Below, piece after piece: positions 15,661-23,931 of a stretch of DNA of 27,173 nt (position 1 is the first letter of the stretch; each line of letters starts with the position of its first letter). The DNA is taken from positions 1 to 27,173 of the forward strand of contig JAEZGB010000042.1 of assembly GCA_023437485.1 (NCBI GenBank). Reading direction: 5' to 3'. This stretch comes from Bacteroidota bacterium. Lineage in GTDB: Bacteria > Bacteroidota > Bacteroidia > Flavobacteriales > Flavobacteriaceae. Position numbers and translations under genes: made by a program. Below the pieces are notes generated by a model. That model saw only the letters and a program-made list of their open reading frames with translations. It ran no database searches and was not told the DNA's origin.

Positions 15661-16479
15661 ATGATAATTGTAAAAACCGCCGAGGAAATAGAATTGATGC
15701 GCCAAAGCGCCCTGATTGTCTCCAAGACCCTCGGCATGATCGCATCTGAAATAAAGCCCGGGGTCACCACCTGGGAACTCGACAAGCTCGCCGAGACCTT
15801 TATCCGTGACCACGGTGCCGAGCCCGGTTTCTTGGGCCTGTACGGATGTCCCTCAACTTTGCTCACCAGCGTCAATGAACAGGTCGTCCACGGCTTGCCC
15901 ACGCACCGTCCCATTGAGGAAGGCGACATCGTTGCGGTGGATTGCGGTGCGCTCAAGAACGGGTTTTACGGCGACCACGCCTATACTTTTGCCATCGGCG
16001 AAATCAAACCCGAAACACAGAAATTGCTCGATGTGACCAAGGAATCGCTTTACATCGGCATCCGCCAATTCCGCATCGGCAACCGCGTGGGCGATGTGGC
16101 CAATGCCATCCAGACCTATACTGAAGGCCACGGTTATGGCGTTGTGCGCGAGCTTGTGGGCCACGGCCTGGGCCGGAAGATGCACGAGGAGCCCGAAGTT
16201 CCCAACTATGGCAAGCGCGGGCGCGGCAAACTCTTTATCGAGGGGATGGTAATCGCCATTGAACCGATGATCAATATGGGAACCAAAAACATCAGGCACC
16301 TCAAGGACGGCTGGACCATCGTGACGGCCGACGGGAAACCCTCGGCGCATTTTGAACACAACGTGGCATTGGTTAACGGCAAACCCGAACTGTTGTCGAC
16401 CTTCGGCTACATTTACAAGGCGCTTGGCATCGAATCCAGCGAGGAAGACGAATTCAGGCAAACGCCGCTGGTGTTGTGA
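15661..16479 (+). CDS. map: Type I methionine aminopeptidase
   Basis: A 272-residue cytoplasmic metalloenzyme that removes the initiator methionine from nascent proteins. All five metal ligands of the family are present with the same spacing as in E. coli: D94 and D105 (VAVDCGALKNGFYGDHAY), H168 (VGHGLG), E201 (IAIEPMINMG) and E232 (HFEHNVAL). The substrate-binding histidine is H77 in VVHGLP. The start at 15661 gives the usual N terminus, IVKTAEEIELMR. The stop overlaps the GTG of the next methyltransferase gene by four bases, so the two are coupled. It is divergent from the CoA transferase. Confidence 0.97.
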   Translation: MIIVKTAEEIELMRQSALIVSKTLGMIASEIKPGVTTWELDKLAETFIRDHGAEPGFLGLYGCPSTLLTSVNEQVVHGLPTHRPIEEGDIVAVDCGALKNGFYGDHAYTFAIGEIKPETQKLLDVTKESLYIGIRQFRIGNRVGDVANAIQTYTEGHGYGVVRELVGHGLGRKMHEEPEVPNYGKRGRGKLFIEGMVIAIEPMINMGTKNIRHLKDGWTIVTADGKPSAHFEHNVALVNGKPELLSTFGYIYKALGIESSEEDEFRQTPLVL

Positions 16480-17246
16480 AAAAAATCTTCAGGTTCATAC
16501 TTAATGCCGTTCCGAGGCCAATCCTGATTCGCCTCAGCTATGTCGTGCGGCCGCTTTTGGACCTCGCGCTGCGCGGAAAAAATTTCACCGATCCCATCGA
16601 CGGCAAGTCCTACCGCGCTTTTCTGCCCTACGGCTACGGCAAGCAACGCAGCAATGTGTTGGCGCCCGGCACGCTTTCGCTGGAAAGGCATCGGTTGCTT
16701 TGGCTGTACCTGAAGAACGAAACCGACTTTTTCTCGGCACCCAAAAAAGTGCTGCACTTTGCTCCGGAACAGGCTTTTTTGAAGCGTTTCCGCAAAATGA
16801 AAAACCTGGACTACACCACCACTGACCTGCTTTCGCCCATTGCCGATGTCAAGGCCGACATCTGCAACCTGCCCTTTGCATCTGACACTTTTGACGTCAT
16901 CCTCTGCAATCACGTGCTGGAACACATTCCCGAGGACAAAAAGGCGATGCAAGAGCTCTATCGCGTGATGAAACCCGGCGGAATGGGGGTATTCCAGGTT
17001 CCGCAGGACCTATCGCGTGAAACCACTTTTGAAGACGATTCCATCACCGATAAAAAACAACGCGCCGAGATTTTTGGCCAGTACGACCACGTTCGGGTTT
17101 ATGGTCGCGATTACTTCCAACGGCTTCGCGATGTGGGCTTTGATGTGTCTGAAGTGGATTACACCTCAAAGCTTGGCCCGAAACTTGTGAAGCGGCACGC
17201 GCTTGCGCCCGGCGAGATCATCCCGGTGTGCTTCAAGCCCGCATAA
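16476..17246 (+). CDS. Class I SAM-dependent methyltransferase, substrate unknown
   Basis: A 256-residue methyltransferase that starts with GTG, overlapping the map stop codon (GTGA). The later class I motifs are clear: ADICNLPFASDTFDVILCNH and VLEHIPED (about 127-154), then the family KPGG loop at 166-169. The SAM-binding motif I is atypical: where an E-x-G-x-G-x-G loop is expected, the protein has VLHFAPEQAFLKRF (about 92-105). This variant, with A-P-E in the loop, occurs in a set of Bacteroidetes proteins as I remember them. About 85 residues precede the Rossmann core, with PYGYGKQRSNVLAPGTLS as a conserved-looking stretch. The target could be a sugar, lipid or small molecule; nothing in the neighbourhood fixes it. 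Coupling to map is shared expression rather than evidence of a shared pathway. Confidence 0.87.
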   Translation: MKKIFRFILNAVPRPILIRLSYVVRPLLDLALRGKNFTDPIDGKSYRAFLPYGYGKQRSNVLAPGTLSLERHRLLWLYLKNETDFFSAPKKVLHFAPEQAFLKRFRKMKNLDYTTTDLLSPIADVKADICNLPFASDTFDVILCNHVLEHIPEDKKAMQELYRVMKPGGMGVFQVPQDLSRETTFEDDSITDKKQRAEIFGQYDHVRVYGRDYFQRLRDVGFDVSEVDYTSKLGPKLVKRHALAPGEIIPVCFKPA

Positions 17247-17251
17247 ATTGC

Positions 17252-17259
17252 TATATTTA
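17252..17259 (+). promoter_or_regulatory. Weak -7 box of the T9SS plug gene
   Basis: TATATTTA differs from TAnnTTTG in the last base and lies 20 bases before the ATG at 17280. With only 33 bases between genes, readthrough from map is also plausible. Confidence 0.35.
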
Positions 17260-17279
17260 CCTTTCCAGAAAAATTTCAG

Positions 17280-18533
17280 ATGGCCAAAAATCTATTCCGC
17301 CTGGCGTTGCTGCTGCTTTTCCTGAATGTGCAGTCGCAACCGGTCCAGGAAGTCCAGCCGCCTTTCAATATCAAAACGGTCGCCTTTGTCCAAAACGGAC
17401 AGGTTGCCGTACCGTTGGTTTCACTGAACGATTCGTTCAGGATTGAATTTGACGATCTTTACGGCAATGAGGCCAATTACTATTACGAAATTGTTCATTG
17501 TGATTACGACTGGCGCCCGTCACAATTGGCAAAAGCCGAATACCTCAACGGTTTTGACAACCAGCGCATCCAGGAATACACCAATTCATTTAACACCCTT
17601 CAACTTTATTCTCACTACAGGCTGAGTTTTCCCAACCGGTTTACACAATTTCGCGTCTCGGGCAATTATGTCATCAAGATCCTGAATGAAGAGCGCCAAG
17701 TGGTCTTTTCGCGCCGGTTTATCCTGTATGAGAACCTGGTGACGGTACCGCTTCAGGTAAGGCGTGCGCGTGAAGTTTCAATGATCGAGCAAAAGCACAA
17801 CCTGGATTTCGCCATTAAATCCAACAATATCATTTTTCAGAACCCGCTTAAAAACGTCAAGGTATTGCTGATGCAGAACGGCCGTTTTGACAATGCAATC
17901 TATAATATCAAGCCGCAGTATACTATCGCCAATGACCTGATTTACCGTTACGACACCGAAACCCAGTTCTGGGCTGGCAACGAGTTCCTGTTTTTCGAGA
18001 ACAAGGATATCCGGGCCGCCAATAATTTCATCGCCCGGGTCCGGTCAGAAAAGGACGGAATCTACTCGGCGCAGCTCTATACTCATGACGCAAGGGCATC
18101 GGCACCATACACCTTCGCACCTGACATTAACGGCAGTTTCCTGGTCAATAACATCAACGCGGTGAACAATGGGGTGGAGGCCGATTATGCATGGGTTTTC
18201 TTCACGCTGTCGGCACCGGGATTCCAGCTCAAAAAGGACATATACATCAATGGGATGTTTAACAATTACGCCCTTTTACCTGAAAACAAGATGGAATACA
18301 ATGTCCAAAACGGAACATATGAGAAGGCGCTGATGATCAAGCAGGGATTTACAAATTACCAGTATGTGGTGGCCGACAAGGCGCTGAAAATTGACTACGC
18401 GAACGCCATCGACGGTAATTTTTATCAAACTGAGAACAATTATTTCGCCATTGTTTATTACCGTGAAAACAATGCGCGTTATGACCGTGTGATCGGGAAA
18501 GGAGTGGCGAGTTCCATTGATATAACGAACTGA
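17280..18533 (+). CDS. Type IX secretion system plug protein (DUF5103)
   Basis: A 417-residue exported protein with a signal peptide (MAKNLFRLALLLLFLNVQSQ) and the DUF5103 architecture, now named the T9SS plug domain family. In Flavobacterium johnsoniae the plug closes the periplasmic side of the giant SprA translocon in the outer membrane when no substrate is engaged. Recognisable stretches are the N-terminal beta domain with YYYEIVHCDYDWRPSQLA and YLNGFDNQRI (about 67-100), and the C-terminal part with YINGMFNNYALLPENKM and FTNYQYVV. Length agrees with the family. No other T9SS component is in the window, but its presence implies the organism secretes by T9SS. It lies downstream of map and the methyltransferase, and upstream of apaG. 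Confidence 0.9.
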   Translation: MAKNLFRLALLLLFLNVQSQPVQEVQPPFNIKTVAFVQNGQVAVPLVSLNDSFRIEFDDLYGNEANYYYEIVHCDYDWRPSQLAKAEYLNGFDNQRIQEYTNSFNTLQLYSHYRLSFPNRFTQFRVSGNYVIKILNEERQVVFSRRFILYENLVTVPLQVRRAREVSMIEQKHNLDFAIKSNNIIFQNPLKNVKVLLMQNGRFDNAIYNIKPQYTIANDLIYRYDTETQFWAGNEFLFFENKDIRAANNFIARVRSEKDGIYSAQLYTHDARASAPYTFAPDINGSFLVNNINAVNNGVEADYAWVFFTLSAPGFQLKKDIYINGMFNNYALLPENKMEYNVQNGTYEKALMIKQGFTNYQYVVADKALKIDYANAIDGNFYQTENNYFAIVYYRENNARYDRVIGKGVASSIDITN

Positions 18534-18575
18534 TAAATTTTAACTTTCGGCCGCCATCCAAAATTTTAATTTTTG

Positions 18576-18583
18576 TAAATTTG
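18576..18583 (+). promoter_or_regulatory. -7 promoter box of apaG
   Basis: TAAATTTG is an exact TAnnTTTG box 26 bases before the apaG ATG. The gap after the plug gene is AT-rich, and no ideal TTG partner was found. Confidence 0.6.
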
Positions 18584-18609
18584 ACGGCAACGCCATAATT
18601 TTCAAGGCA

Positions 18610-18996
18610 ATGGTAAGTCAGATAACCCGCGGCATCAAGATTTCGGTCATGACCAGTTTTGAAGGAACCTACTTCAAGAACTACAAGATCCACTATGCCT
18701 TTAGTTATGAGATTACCATCGAAAACCACTCAAAGGATTCGGTGCAACTGCAATCGCGCCACTGGGAAATCTTTGATTCGCTCAATGATATGGAGGTTGT
18801 GGATGGCGAAGGTGTCATCGGCAAGAAGCCCGTCCTTAAACCCGGCGAATTGCACAGTTACAGTTCGGGGTGCCTGTTGTCATCGCCTTTCGGGGCCATG
18901 AAGGGGCATTTTAACATGATCAATTTCACATCTACCAAGAACTTTAAGGTCATTGTGCCCACCTTCCGCCTCAGCGCGCCTTTCGCACTCAATTAA
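18610..18996 (+). CDS. apaG: ApaG domain protein (DUF525)
   Basis: A 128-residue single-domain beta-sandwich protein of the ApaG family. Conserved segments are QSRHW at 48-52, DGEGVIGKKPVLKPGE at 65-80 and SSPFGAMKGHF at about 91-101. In enterobacteria mutants show cobalt and magnesium effects, and the name Co2+/Mg2+ efflux protein is often attached, but the biochemical activity is not settled. It has its own TAnnTTTG box. As I remember flavobacterial genomes, apaG often lies directly next to pruA. Here pruA is about 6.5 kb downstream, with the repair cassette between them. Its stop overlaps that of pdeM by four bases. Confidence 0.93.
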   Translation: MVSQITRGIKISVMTSFEGTYFKNYKIHYAFSYEITIENHSKDSVQLQSRHWEIFDSLNDMEVVDGEGVIGKKPVLKPGELHSYSSGCLLSSPFGAMKGHFNMINFTSTKNFKVIVPTFRLSAPFALN

Positions 18997-19631
18997 CCGC
19001 ACACAACGATCACCTCATCGCGTGTCACCGCGTAAACGCAGTCTTCCTCCCGCGGAATCATTTCATACGTTCCCGTAAACTGCCCAAACGCCGGCAGGAT
19101 CATTTGCATCGGTTTATGGAAATAACACGGCATGGTAAGAAACTGACGCCCTTTTCCGCGAAGCCTAATTGAAGGATGGATATGCCCGCAGAAATTAAAT
19201 AAACTTTCTGATTCTTCGGGTTTGTGGGTTAAAAGAAATTGTCCCAACTGAAGCTCGTCAAATACCGGAACGCCCATTTCTTCATACTTGTAGGGGGCAA
19301 TGACATCGTGGTTGCCCGCCACCAGGATAACGGCTGCAGTGGCGCGATCGACCCAACTGCGGAACAATTCCCACTCGCGGTTCAAATCACTATGAAACAA
19401 GTCGCCAAGGAAAATGATGCAGCCCGGATTGAAAGAACCGGCCAGGTCTTCAAGCTGAGTGAAATTGCCAAAAATTGATGCCGGCGGCACCGCAACACCG
19501 GCCTTTCTGAAATGCGAGATCTTACCCAGATGGACATCGGCTATCATAAGCGTATTTCGTGATGGCCAGAATATCGCGCCCGAAGGATGGAGCACGAAAG
19601 TGTCGTTGCAAATTGTAATGGTGTGTGTCAT
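18993..19631 (-). CDS. pdeM: Ligase-associated DNA damage response endonuclease PdeM (MPE)
   Basis: A 212-residue calcineurin-like metallophosphoesterase. The binuclear metal site is intact: D32-x-H34 in IADVHLGK, GD at 76-77 in FLGDLFHSD, GNHD at 106-109, H136 in THKP, and GHIH at 149-152. The Pseudomonas putida relative is a manganese-dependent endonuclease for single-stranded DNA, encoded in the same kind of cluster. This is the last gene of the cassette exonuclease, ligase, helicase, PdeM. It follows the helicase by 30 bases and is surely cotranscribed with it. It is convergent with apaG, overlapping by four bases. Confidence 0.95.
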   Translation of the reverse strand: MTHTITICNDTFVLHPSGAIFWPSRNTLMIADVHLGKISHFRKAGVAVPPASIFGNFTQLEDLAGSFNPGCIIFLGDLFHSDLNREWELFRSWVDRATAAVILVAGNHDVIAPYKYEEMGVPVFDELQLGQFLLTHKPEESESLFNFCGHIHPSIRLRGKGRQFLTMPCYFHKPMQMILPAFGQFTGTYEMIPREEDCVYAVTRDEVIVVCG

Positions 19632-19661
19632 TGGTAGGCAAACGCAAAGTTCGGCGTTTCA

Positions 19662-22115
19662 TTATTCCCTCATGTAGGCGGCGGTCATTTTTTTTATCCT
19701 GTCAGATAATTTCTCGCTCGAAAGCTTTTCGCGAAGCCTGTCGGTGATGATCGGGAACGAGAACGGCGTGGGCTTTTCGCACTGTTTCCACACGATGTTT
19801 TGTTTGCCGATGCGCTCCAGCGCCATAATCACGCGGCCTTCCTCAAGCTGATGTTCGAAGGTCTCCCGATACGCCTGCTGGAACAGCAAATTGTCCGGCT
19901 CGTAATCCCGAAACACCTCAAAAAGCAACTGCGAACTCCCCTGCAAGTGCTTGGTTTTGATCACCTGGCCGGGATAACCGGTAAAAACGAGCCCGGCAAT
20001 GACGGCGATGTCGCGGAATTTGCGTCGGGCCATCTCGGTCGCGTTCAGGCTTCGCTGGAGGTCGTCGTGAACATGAATCGGCGCGAAAAGATCGTTGTCC
20101 AGTACCGATTGCATGTCAATGGGCTGATCGGACAACAGTTCGAAACCGTAATCGTTATAAGCCAGCGAAAAGGTGATCGGCGAAAGCAAACTGATCCTGA
20201 AGGCGAGCAAACTGGCCAATGCCTCGTGCACGAAGCGCCCCTCGAACGGGTAAAAGATCGCGTGATAGCCCTCGCGGGTCTTGAAGGTTTCGATCAAAAA
20301 TTCATCCGGCCCGGGAACAATGGACTCCTTGCGCTGGCGTTTGAAAATGCCGGCGAGCGCCTTAAGTTCCGGTGATTGCTTGGGCGAATTCGCCGCGTAA
20401 AGTTCCTGCCGTAGCAGTTCGCTCATCTGTGCCGAAAGCGTCAGCCGTCCGCCCAGCCAGGAAGCGTGATGCGTGGGTTTTCCGCGTTCGGCATTGCGCA
20501 CCAACACCTGCATGTTTTTAACTTGGTACAATTCGAGTTTCTTGCCCGCAAAAACAAAAATGTCCCCGGGGCTGAGTTTGGAGATGAACCATTCCTCGAT
20601 TGAACCGATAAATCCGCCTCCCAGGTATTTTACACTCAAAACGGCGTCGCCCACGATGGTCCCGATTTGCATCCGGTGGTGGAGCGCGATCGATCGCCTG
20701 GTGATCTTGAAAAGCCCGTCTTCCATGATCTCGACCTTCTTGTACTCATCGTAAGCCTGCAATGACTGGCTTCCGTTGACGATGAAGTTCAGGACCCATT
20801 GCCAGTTTTCGGACGTCATCGCCTGGTAACAAAATGTCGATTGGACCTCGGGGAAGATGTCGTCGGGATGAAATCCGTCCGAAACCGCCAGCGTATTCAA
20901 ATATTGGACAAGCACGTCCCAACTGTTCAGGTACGGGACGCGGTCCTCAACCACCTGCTTTTTCGCCGCCTTTTTGAGTGCAGATGCCTCGATGAGTTCG
21001 ATGGCGTGTGTCGCCAAAAAATAAATCACCGATTCCTTGCCCGGCTGGTGCCCGCTCCTTCCCGCTCGTTGCAAAAAACGCGCGACGCCTTTAGGCCCGC
21101 CTACCTGGATGATGGATTCCACGGGGGCAAAATCGACACCCAGATCAAGGCTCGAGGTGCAGACGACAACTTTTAATTGTTCCTCACGAATCGCATTCTC
21201 CACCCAAAGCCGGGTCTCGCGGCTGATGCTGGAATGGTGCATCGCCATTTCACCGGCAAATTCGGGATAGGCCTCGAGCAGGCGTTGAAACCAGATCTCG
21301 CACGCCGATCGCACATTGGTAAAAATCAGCGTGGTGCGGCTTCGGCGGATGATGGGCACGACCTCATCGAGCAAATGCAAACCCATATGGCCGCGCCAGG
21401 GATAGGTCTCCATTTTCTCAGGGATGATGGAAAGCACCTTGATCTTTTTGTCGATATTGGCCTTGATCATTACTGAGTTCTTCAGCGCCTCGGAATTCGG
21501 GCCCAGCAAAACCTCAACGGCCTGTTCCAGGTTGCCAATAGTCGCCGAAATTCCCCAGATGCGCATCTCGGGCGCGATGGTCTTGAGCCGCGATAACCCC
21601 AGTTCGATCTGGACACCGCGCTTGGTGCCCAACAGTTCATGCCACTCGTCGATGATGATGGCCGTGCAGGATTTAAAAACTTTATCGTAACCTTTGGAGG
21701 CCAGCAGAAGCATCAAACTCTCGGGCGTTGTGATCAAAAGGTCCGGCATCTTGTCTTTTTGCCTGGCGCGCTCGCCCGCCGAGGTATCGCCCGAGCGGAT
21801 TCCCACCGTCATCTGAACGCCCCAATCGGTGATGATTCGTTCGGCGGCCTGCTTGATCTCCACCGAAAGCGACCGCAGCGGCGTGATCCAGATCGCCTTG
21901 AGACCCGGCGTCGATTTGGTCTTGTAATCGGGATTCTTCCTGATCTGCTCCAACACCACCGGTATCCACAAGGCATAGGTTTTCCCGCTTCCCGTAGGTG
22001 CGTTCAATAGCCCGTTTTTGCCCTGCAGAAATGCCGTCCACGTTTGCTTCTGAAACGGGAATGGCTTCCAGCGTTGGGTGGCGAACCAGGAGTCGGCGAT
22101 TTCGAAGAGCTTCAT
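19662..22115 (-). CDS. Ligase-associated DEXH-box DNA helicase (Lhr-Core type)
   Basis: An 817-residue superfamily 2 helicase of the bacterial Lhr-like group tied to ATP-dependent ligases. Motif I (Walker A) APTGSGKT is at 39-46, motif II DEWH at 156-159, motif III SAT at 190-192, motif IV region FTNVRSACEIW near 265-275, and motif VI QRAGRSGH at 349-356. The C-terminal half matches the winged-helix and Lhr-specific domains in length, with WLGGRLTLSAQM as a recognisable piece. Lhr-Core enzymes move 3' to 5' on DNA and unwind RNA:DNA hybrids. Its ATG lies beside the inverted 8-bp repeat array that separates it from the ligase gene by 214 bases. No clear promoter box sits there, apart from an imperfect TAATTTTA (minus strand, 22236-22229). 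Confidence 0.95.
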   Translation of the reverse strand: MKLFEIADSWFATQRWKPFPFQKQTWTAFLQGKNGLLNAPTGSGKTYALWIPVVLEQIRKNPDYKTKSTPGLKAIWITPLRSLSVEIKQAAERIITDWGVQMTVGIRSGDTSAGERARQKDKMPDLLITTPESLMLLLASKGYDKVFKSCTAIIIDEWHELLGTKRGVQIELGLSRLKTIAPEMRIWGISATIGNLEQAVEVLLGPNSEALKNSVMIKANIDKKIKVLSIIPEKMETYPWRGHMGLHLLDEVVPIIRRSRTTLIFTNVRSACEIWFQRLLEAYPEFAGEMAMHHSSISRETRLWVENAIREEQLKVVVCTSSLDLGVDFAPVESIIQVGGPKGVARFLQRAGRSGHQPGKESVIYFLATHAIELIEASALKKAAKKQVVEDRVPYLNSWDVLVQYLNTLAVSDGFHPDDIFPEVQSTFCYQAMTSENWQWVLNFIVNGSQSLQAYDEYKKVEIMEDGLFKITRRSIALHHRMQIGTIVGDAVLSVKYLGGGFIGSIEEWFISKLSPGDIFVFAGKKLELYQVKNMQVLVRNAERGKPTHHASWLGGRLTLSAQMSELLRQELYAANSPKQSPELKALAGIFKRQRKESIVPGPDEFLIETFKTREGYHAIFYPFEGRFVHEALASLLAFRISLLSPITFSLAYNDYGFELLSDQPIDMQSVLDNDLFAPIHVHDDLQRSLNATEMARRKFRDIAVIAGLVFTGYPGQVIKTKHLQGSSQLLFEVFRDYEPDNLLFQQAYRETFEHQLEEGRVIMALERIGKQNIVWKQCEKPTPFSFPIITDRLREKLSSEKLSDRIKKMTAAYMRE

Positions 22116-22120
22116 GATAA

Positions 22121-22333
22121 TTAGCGAATGTGTTAATTAGCGAAAGGGTTAATTAGCGAATTAGCGAATGTGCCAATTAGCGAATTGCTGTGAAGATGTA
22201 CCGATTATTTAAATGTGTCATTCCATTTTAAAATTACCATAATTGCGACACATGCCTGTTTACAATTACGATCTCCATTCGCTAATTCGCTAATTCGCTA
22301 ATTGGCTAATTGGCTAATTGGCTAATTGGCTAA
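22121..22333. repeat. Inverted array of 8-bp units between ligase and helicase
   Basis: The left arm (22121-22184) is eight 8-bp units in one register. Five are TTAGCGAA (at 22121, 22137, 22153, 22161 and 22177), and the others are the variants TGTGTTAA, AGGGTTAA and TGTGCCAA. The right arm (22278-22333) is seven units in the opposite orientation: three TTCGCTAA, then four TTGGCTAA. The 93-base centre contains ATGTGTC (22213-22219) paired with GACACAT (22247-22253) around the palindrome ATTTTAAAAT (22225-22234). The whole is one large dyad that could form long hairpins in DNA or RNA. The final right-arm unit contains the ligase stop codon. The origin is unknown; a REP-like or slippage-expanded intergenic repeat is likely. 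Confidence 0.9.
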
Positions 22334-23931
22334 TTAATTAATTTCCTCAACGTTTCCACATCATCCGCATCCTCGGCCTTCTTGTCGTGCCGCCAGCGCA
22401 GGATTCGGGGAAAGCGAGTGGCAAAACCGCTTTTGTGCCGGGACGATAACGATATCCCTTCGAACCCGATTTCAAAAACGAGTTTCGGCACAACACTTCG
22501 CACCGGCCCAAACTTCTCCAATGTGTTCTTTTTGATGAAATCGTCCACCATGCGAAACTCGGCGTCGGTGAGGCCTGAATAAGCCTTGGCGAAAGTCACG
22601 AGCTCACGGGTACCGTCTTCCTTGGGTTGCCAGAGCGCGAAGGTGTAATCGGTAAAAAGCGTTGACCGGCGGCCGCTGCCGCGCATCGCGTAGGTCAAGA
22701 CCGCATCAATTGAAAGCGGGTCAAGTTTCCACTTCCACCAGTCACCTTTTTTTCGGCCGACCAGATACGGCGAATCCTTTCGCTTGAGCATCAGGCCTTC
22801 GCTGCAAATCTCGCGCGCCCGTTCCCGTTCGCGGACGGCATCGTCCCAACTCTCTAGCTCGACACGTTCGCTGAGCTGAATCGGCAACGTATCGTCTGCC
22901 AAATCCTTGATCAGGTTTTCCAGCAAAGCACGTCGGATCTCAAACGGTTCAGTCCTGATATCGCGCCCCTCCCACTCCAGCAAATCGTAAGCTTTTATGA
23001 TCACCGGTGTTTTCTTTAAAAGCGCCTGCGAGACGCCCTTGCGCCCGATCCGCGTTTGCAGCTCGTTGAAACTTCCCACCTTACCTTCGGCAAAGGGCAA
23101 AATCTCACCGTCGATCACGGTTCCGTCCGGAATGCGGCCTAGGAACGCCTCGAATTCGGGATATTTATCGGTGACCAGTTCCTCGCCCCGGCTCCAAACG
23201 TAAAGCTGCCCGCCGCGCAAAATCGTCTGCGAACGGATTCCGTCCCACTTGTGTTCGATGCTCCAGTCCGGAACTTCGCCCAGACCCGAAATCTCGCCTT
23301 CCACCGCATACGCCAAATAAAACGGATAGGGCCGCGACGCATTGTCGCTCTCGCGCGATTCGAGCACGAGGTCGTTAAAGGAAATCGCATCGGGGTTCCA
23401 GTCGCCCATCAGCCGGTAGGCCAAAAGATCCTCGTCAACGCCCGTGGCCTTGGAGAGCGCCCGGGTCATGAGTTTTTGGCTTACGCCGATGCGAAAACTG
23501 CCCGTAATGAGCTTGGTGAACACAAAACGTTCATAATAGTTAAGACTCAGCCAGTTCTCGTGTAAATATTGTCTTTTTTCTTCGTCCGGAAGCTTCTTTA
23601 AAAGGATCATTTCCCGGAGGAATTCGGTAAGTGTTTTTTCGCTGTGGTTCTCCGAGGCTGGAATGACAAGTGCGATCGTTTCTGCCAAATCCCCGACAAT
23701 GTGATAGGACTCCTCAAAAAGCCAAAGCGGAATCTCGGCGAGCTCGTTGGCCCAGAGTCTGAGCAATGTGGTGTTCACCGGCCTCGGCGGACGACGGTGC
23801 GAAAGAAGCGCGATGGTCCAAACCTTGTCCTGATCGCCGGCCGTCAAAAAATATTGCGTAAGCGCCTCAACCTTGACCGAAGTCTTGTTGGACGAATCCA
23901 GTTCGCGGATGAGTTCGGCGAAATGTCTCAT
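22330..23931 (-). CDS. ATP-dependent DNA ligase, repair-cassette type
   Basis: A 533-residue DNA ligase. The nucleotidyltransferase motif I is EHKWDGIR, with the adenylated lysine K228 at KWDG 228-231. Other motifs are WSRGEELVTDKYPE, VIDGEI, EGLMLKRKDSPYLVGRK (motif IV/V region) and WWKWKLDPLSIDAVLTYA. About 200 residues before the core form the helical DNA-binding domain usual in ligases of the LigB/archaeal type, including FRIGVSQKLMTRAL. It seals nicks using ATP and acts with the other cassette proteins. Its ATG overlaps the exonuclease stop by four bases (ATGA), so the two are coupled. The C terminus ends at LRKLIN, and its stop codon lies inside the last unit of the 8-bp repeat array. 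The final few residues may therefore have been changed by repeat growth. Confidence 0.96.
   Translation of the reverse strand: MRHFAELIRELDSSNKTSVKVEALTQYFLTAGDQDKVWTIALLSHRRPPRPVNTTLLRLWANELAEIPLWLFEESYHIVGDLAETIALVIPASENHSEKTLTEFLREMILLKKLPDEEKRQYLHENWLSLNYYERFVFTKLITGSFRIGVSQKLMTRALSKATGVDEDLLAYRLMGDWNPDAISFNDLVLESRESDNASRPYPFYLAYAVEGEISGLGEVPDWSIEHKWDGIRSQTILRGGQLYVWSRGEELVTDKYPEFEAFLGRIPDGTVIDGEILPFAEGKVGSFNELQTRIGRKGVSQALLKKTPVIIKAYDLLEWEGRDIRTEPFEIRRALLENLIKDLADDTLPIQLSERVELESWDDAVRERERAREICSEGLMLKRKDSPYLVGRKKGDWWKWKLDPLSIDAVLTYAMRGSGRRSTLFTDYTFALWQPKEDGTRELVTFAKAYSGLTDAEFRMVDDFIKKNTLEKFGPVRSVVPKLVFEIGFEGISLSSRHKSGFATRFPRILRWRHDKKAEDADDVETLRKLIN

Noticed and set aside
22121..22333. CRISPR array
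   Set aside because: Units are 8 bp with no spacers of uniform length, the arms are inverted, and no cas gene is near.
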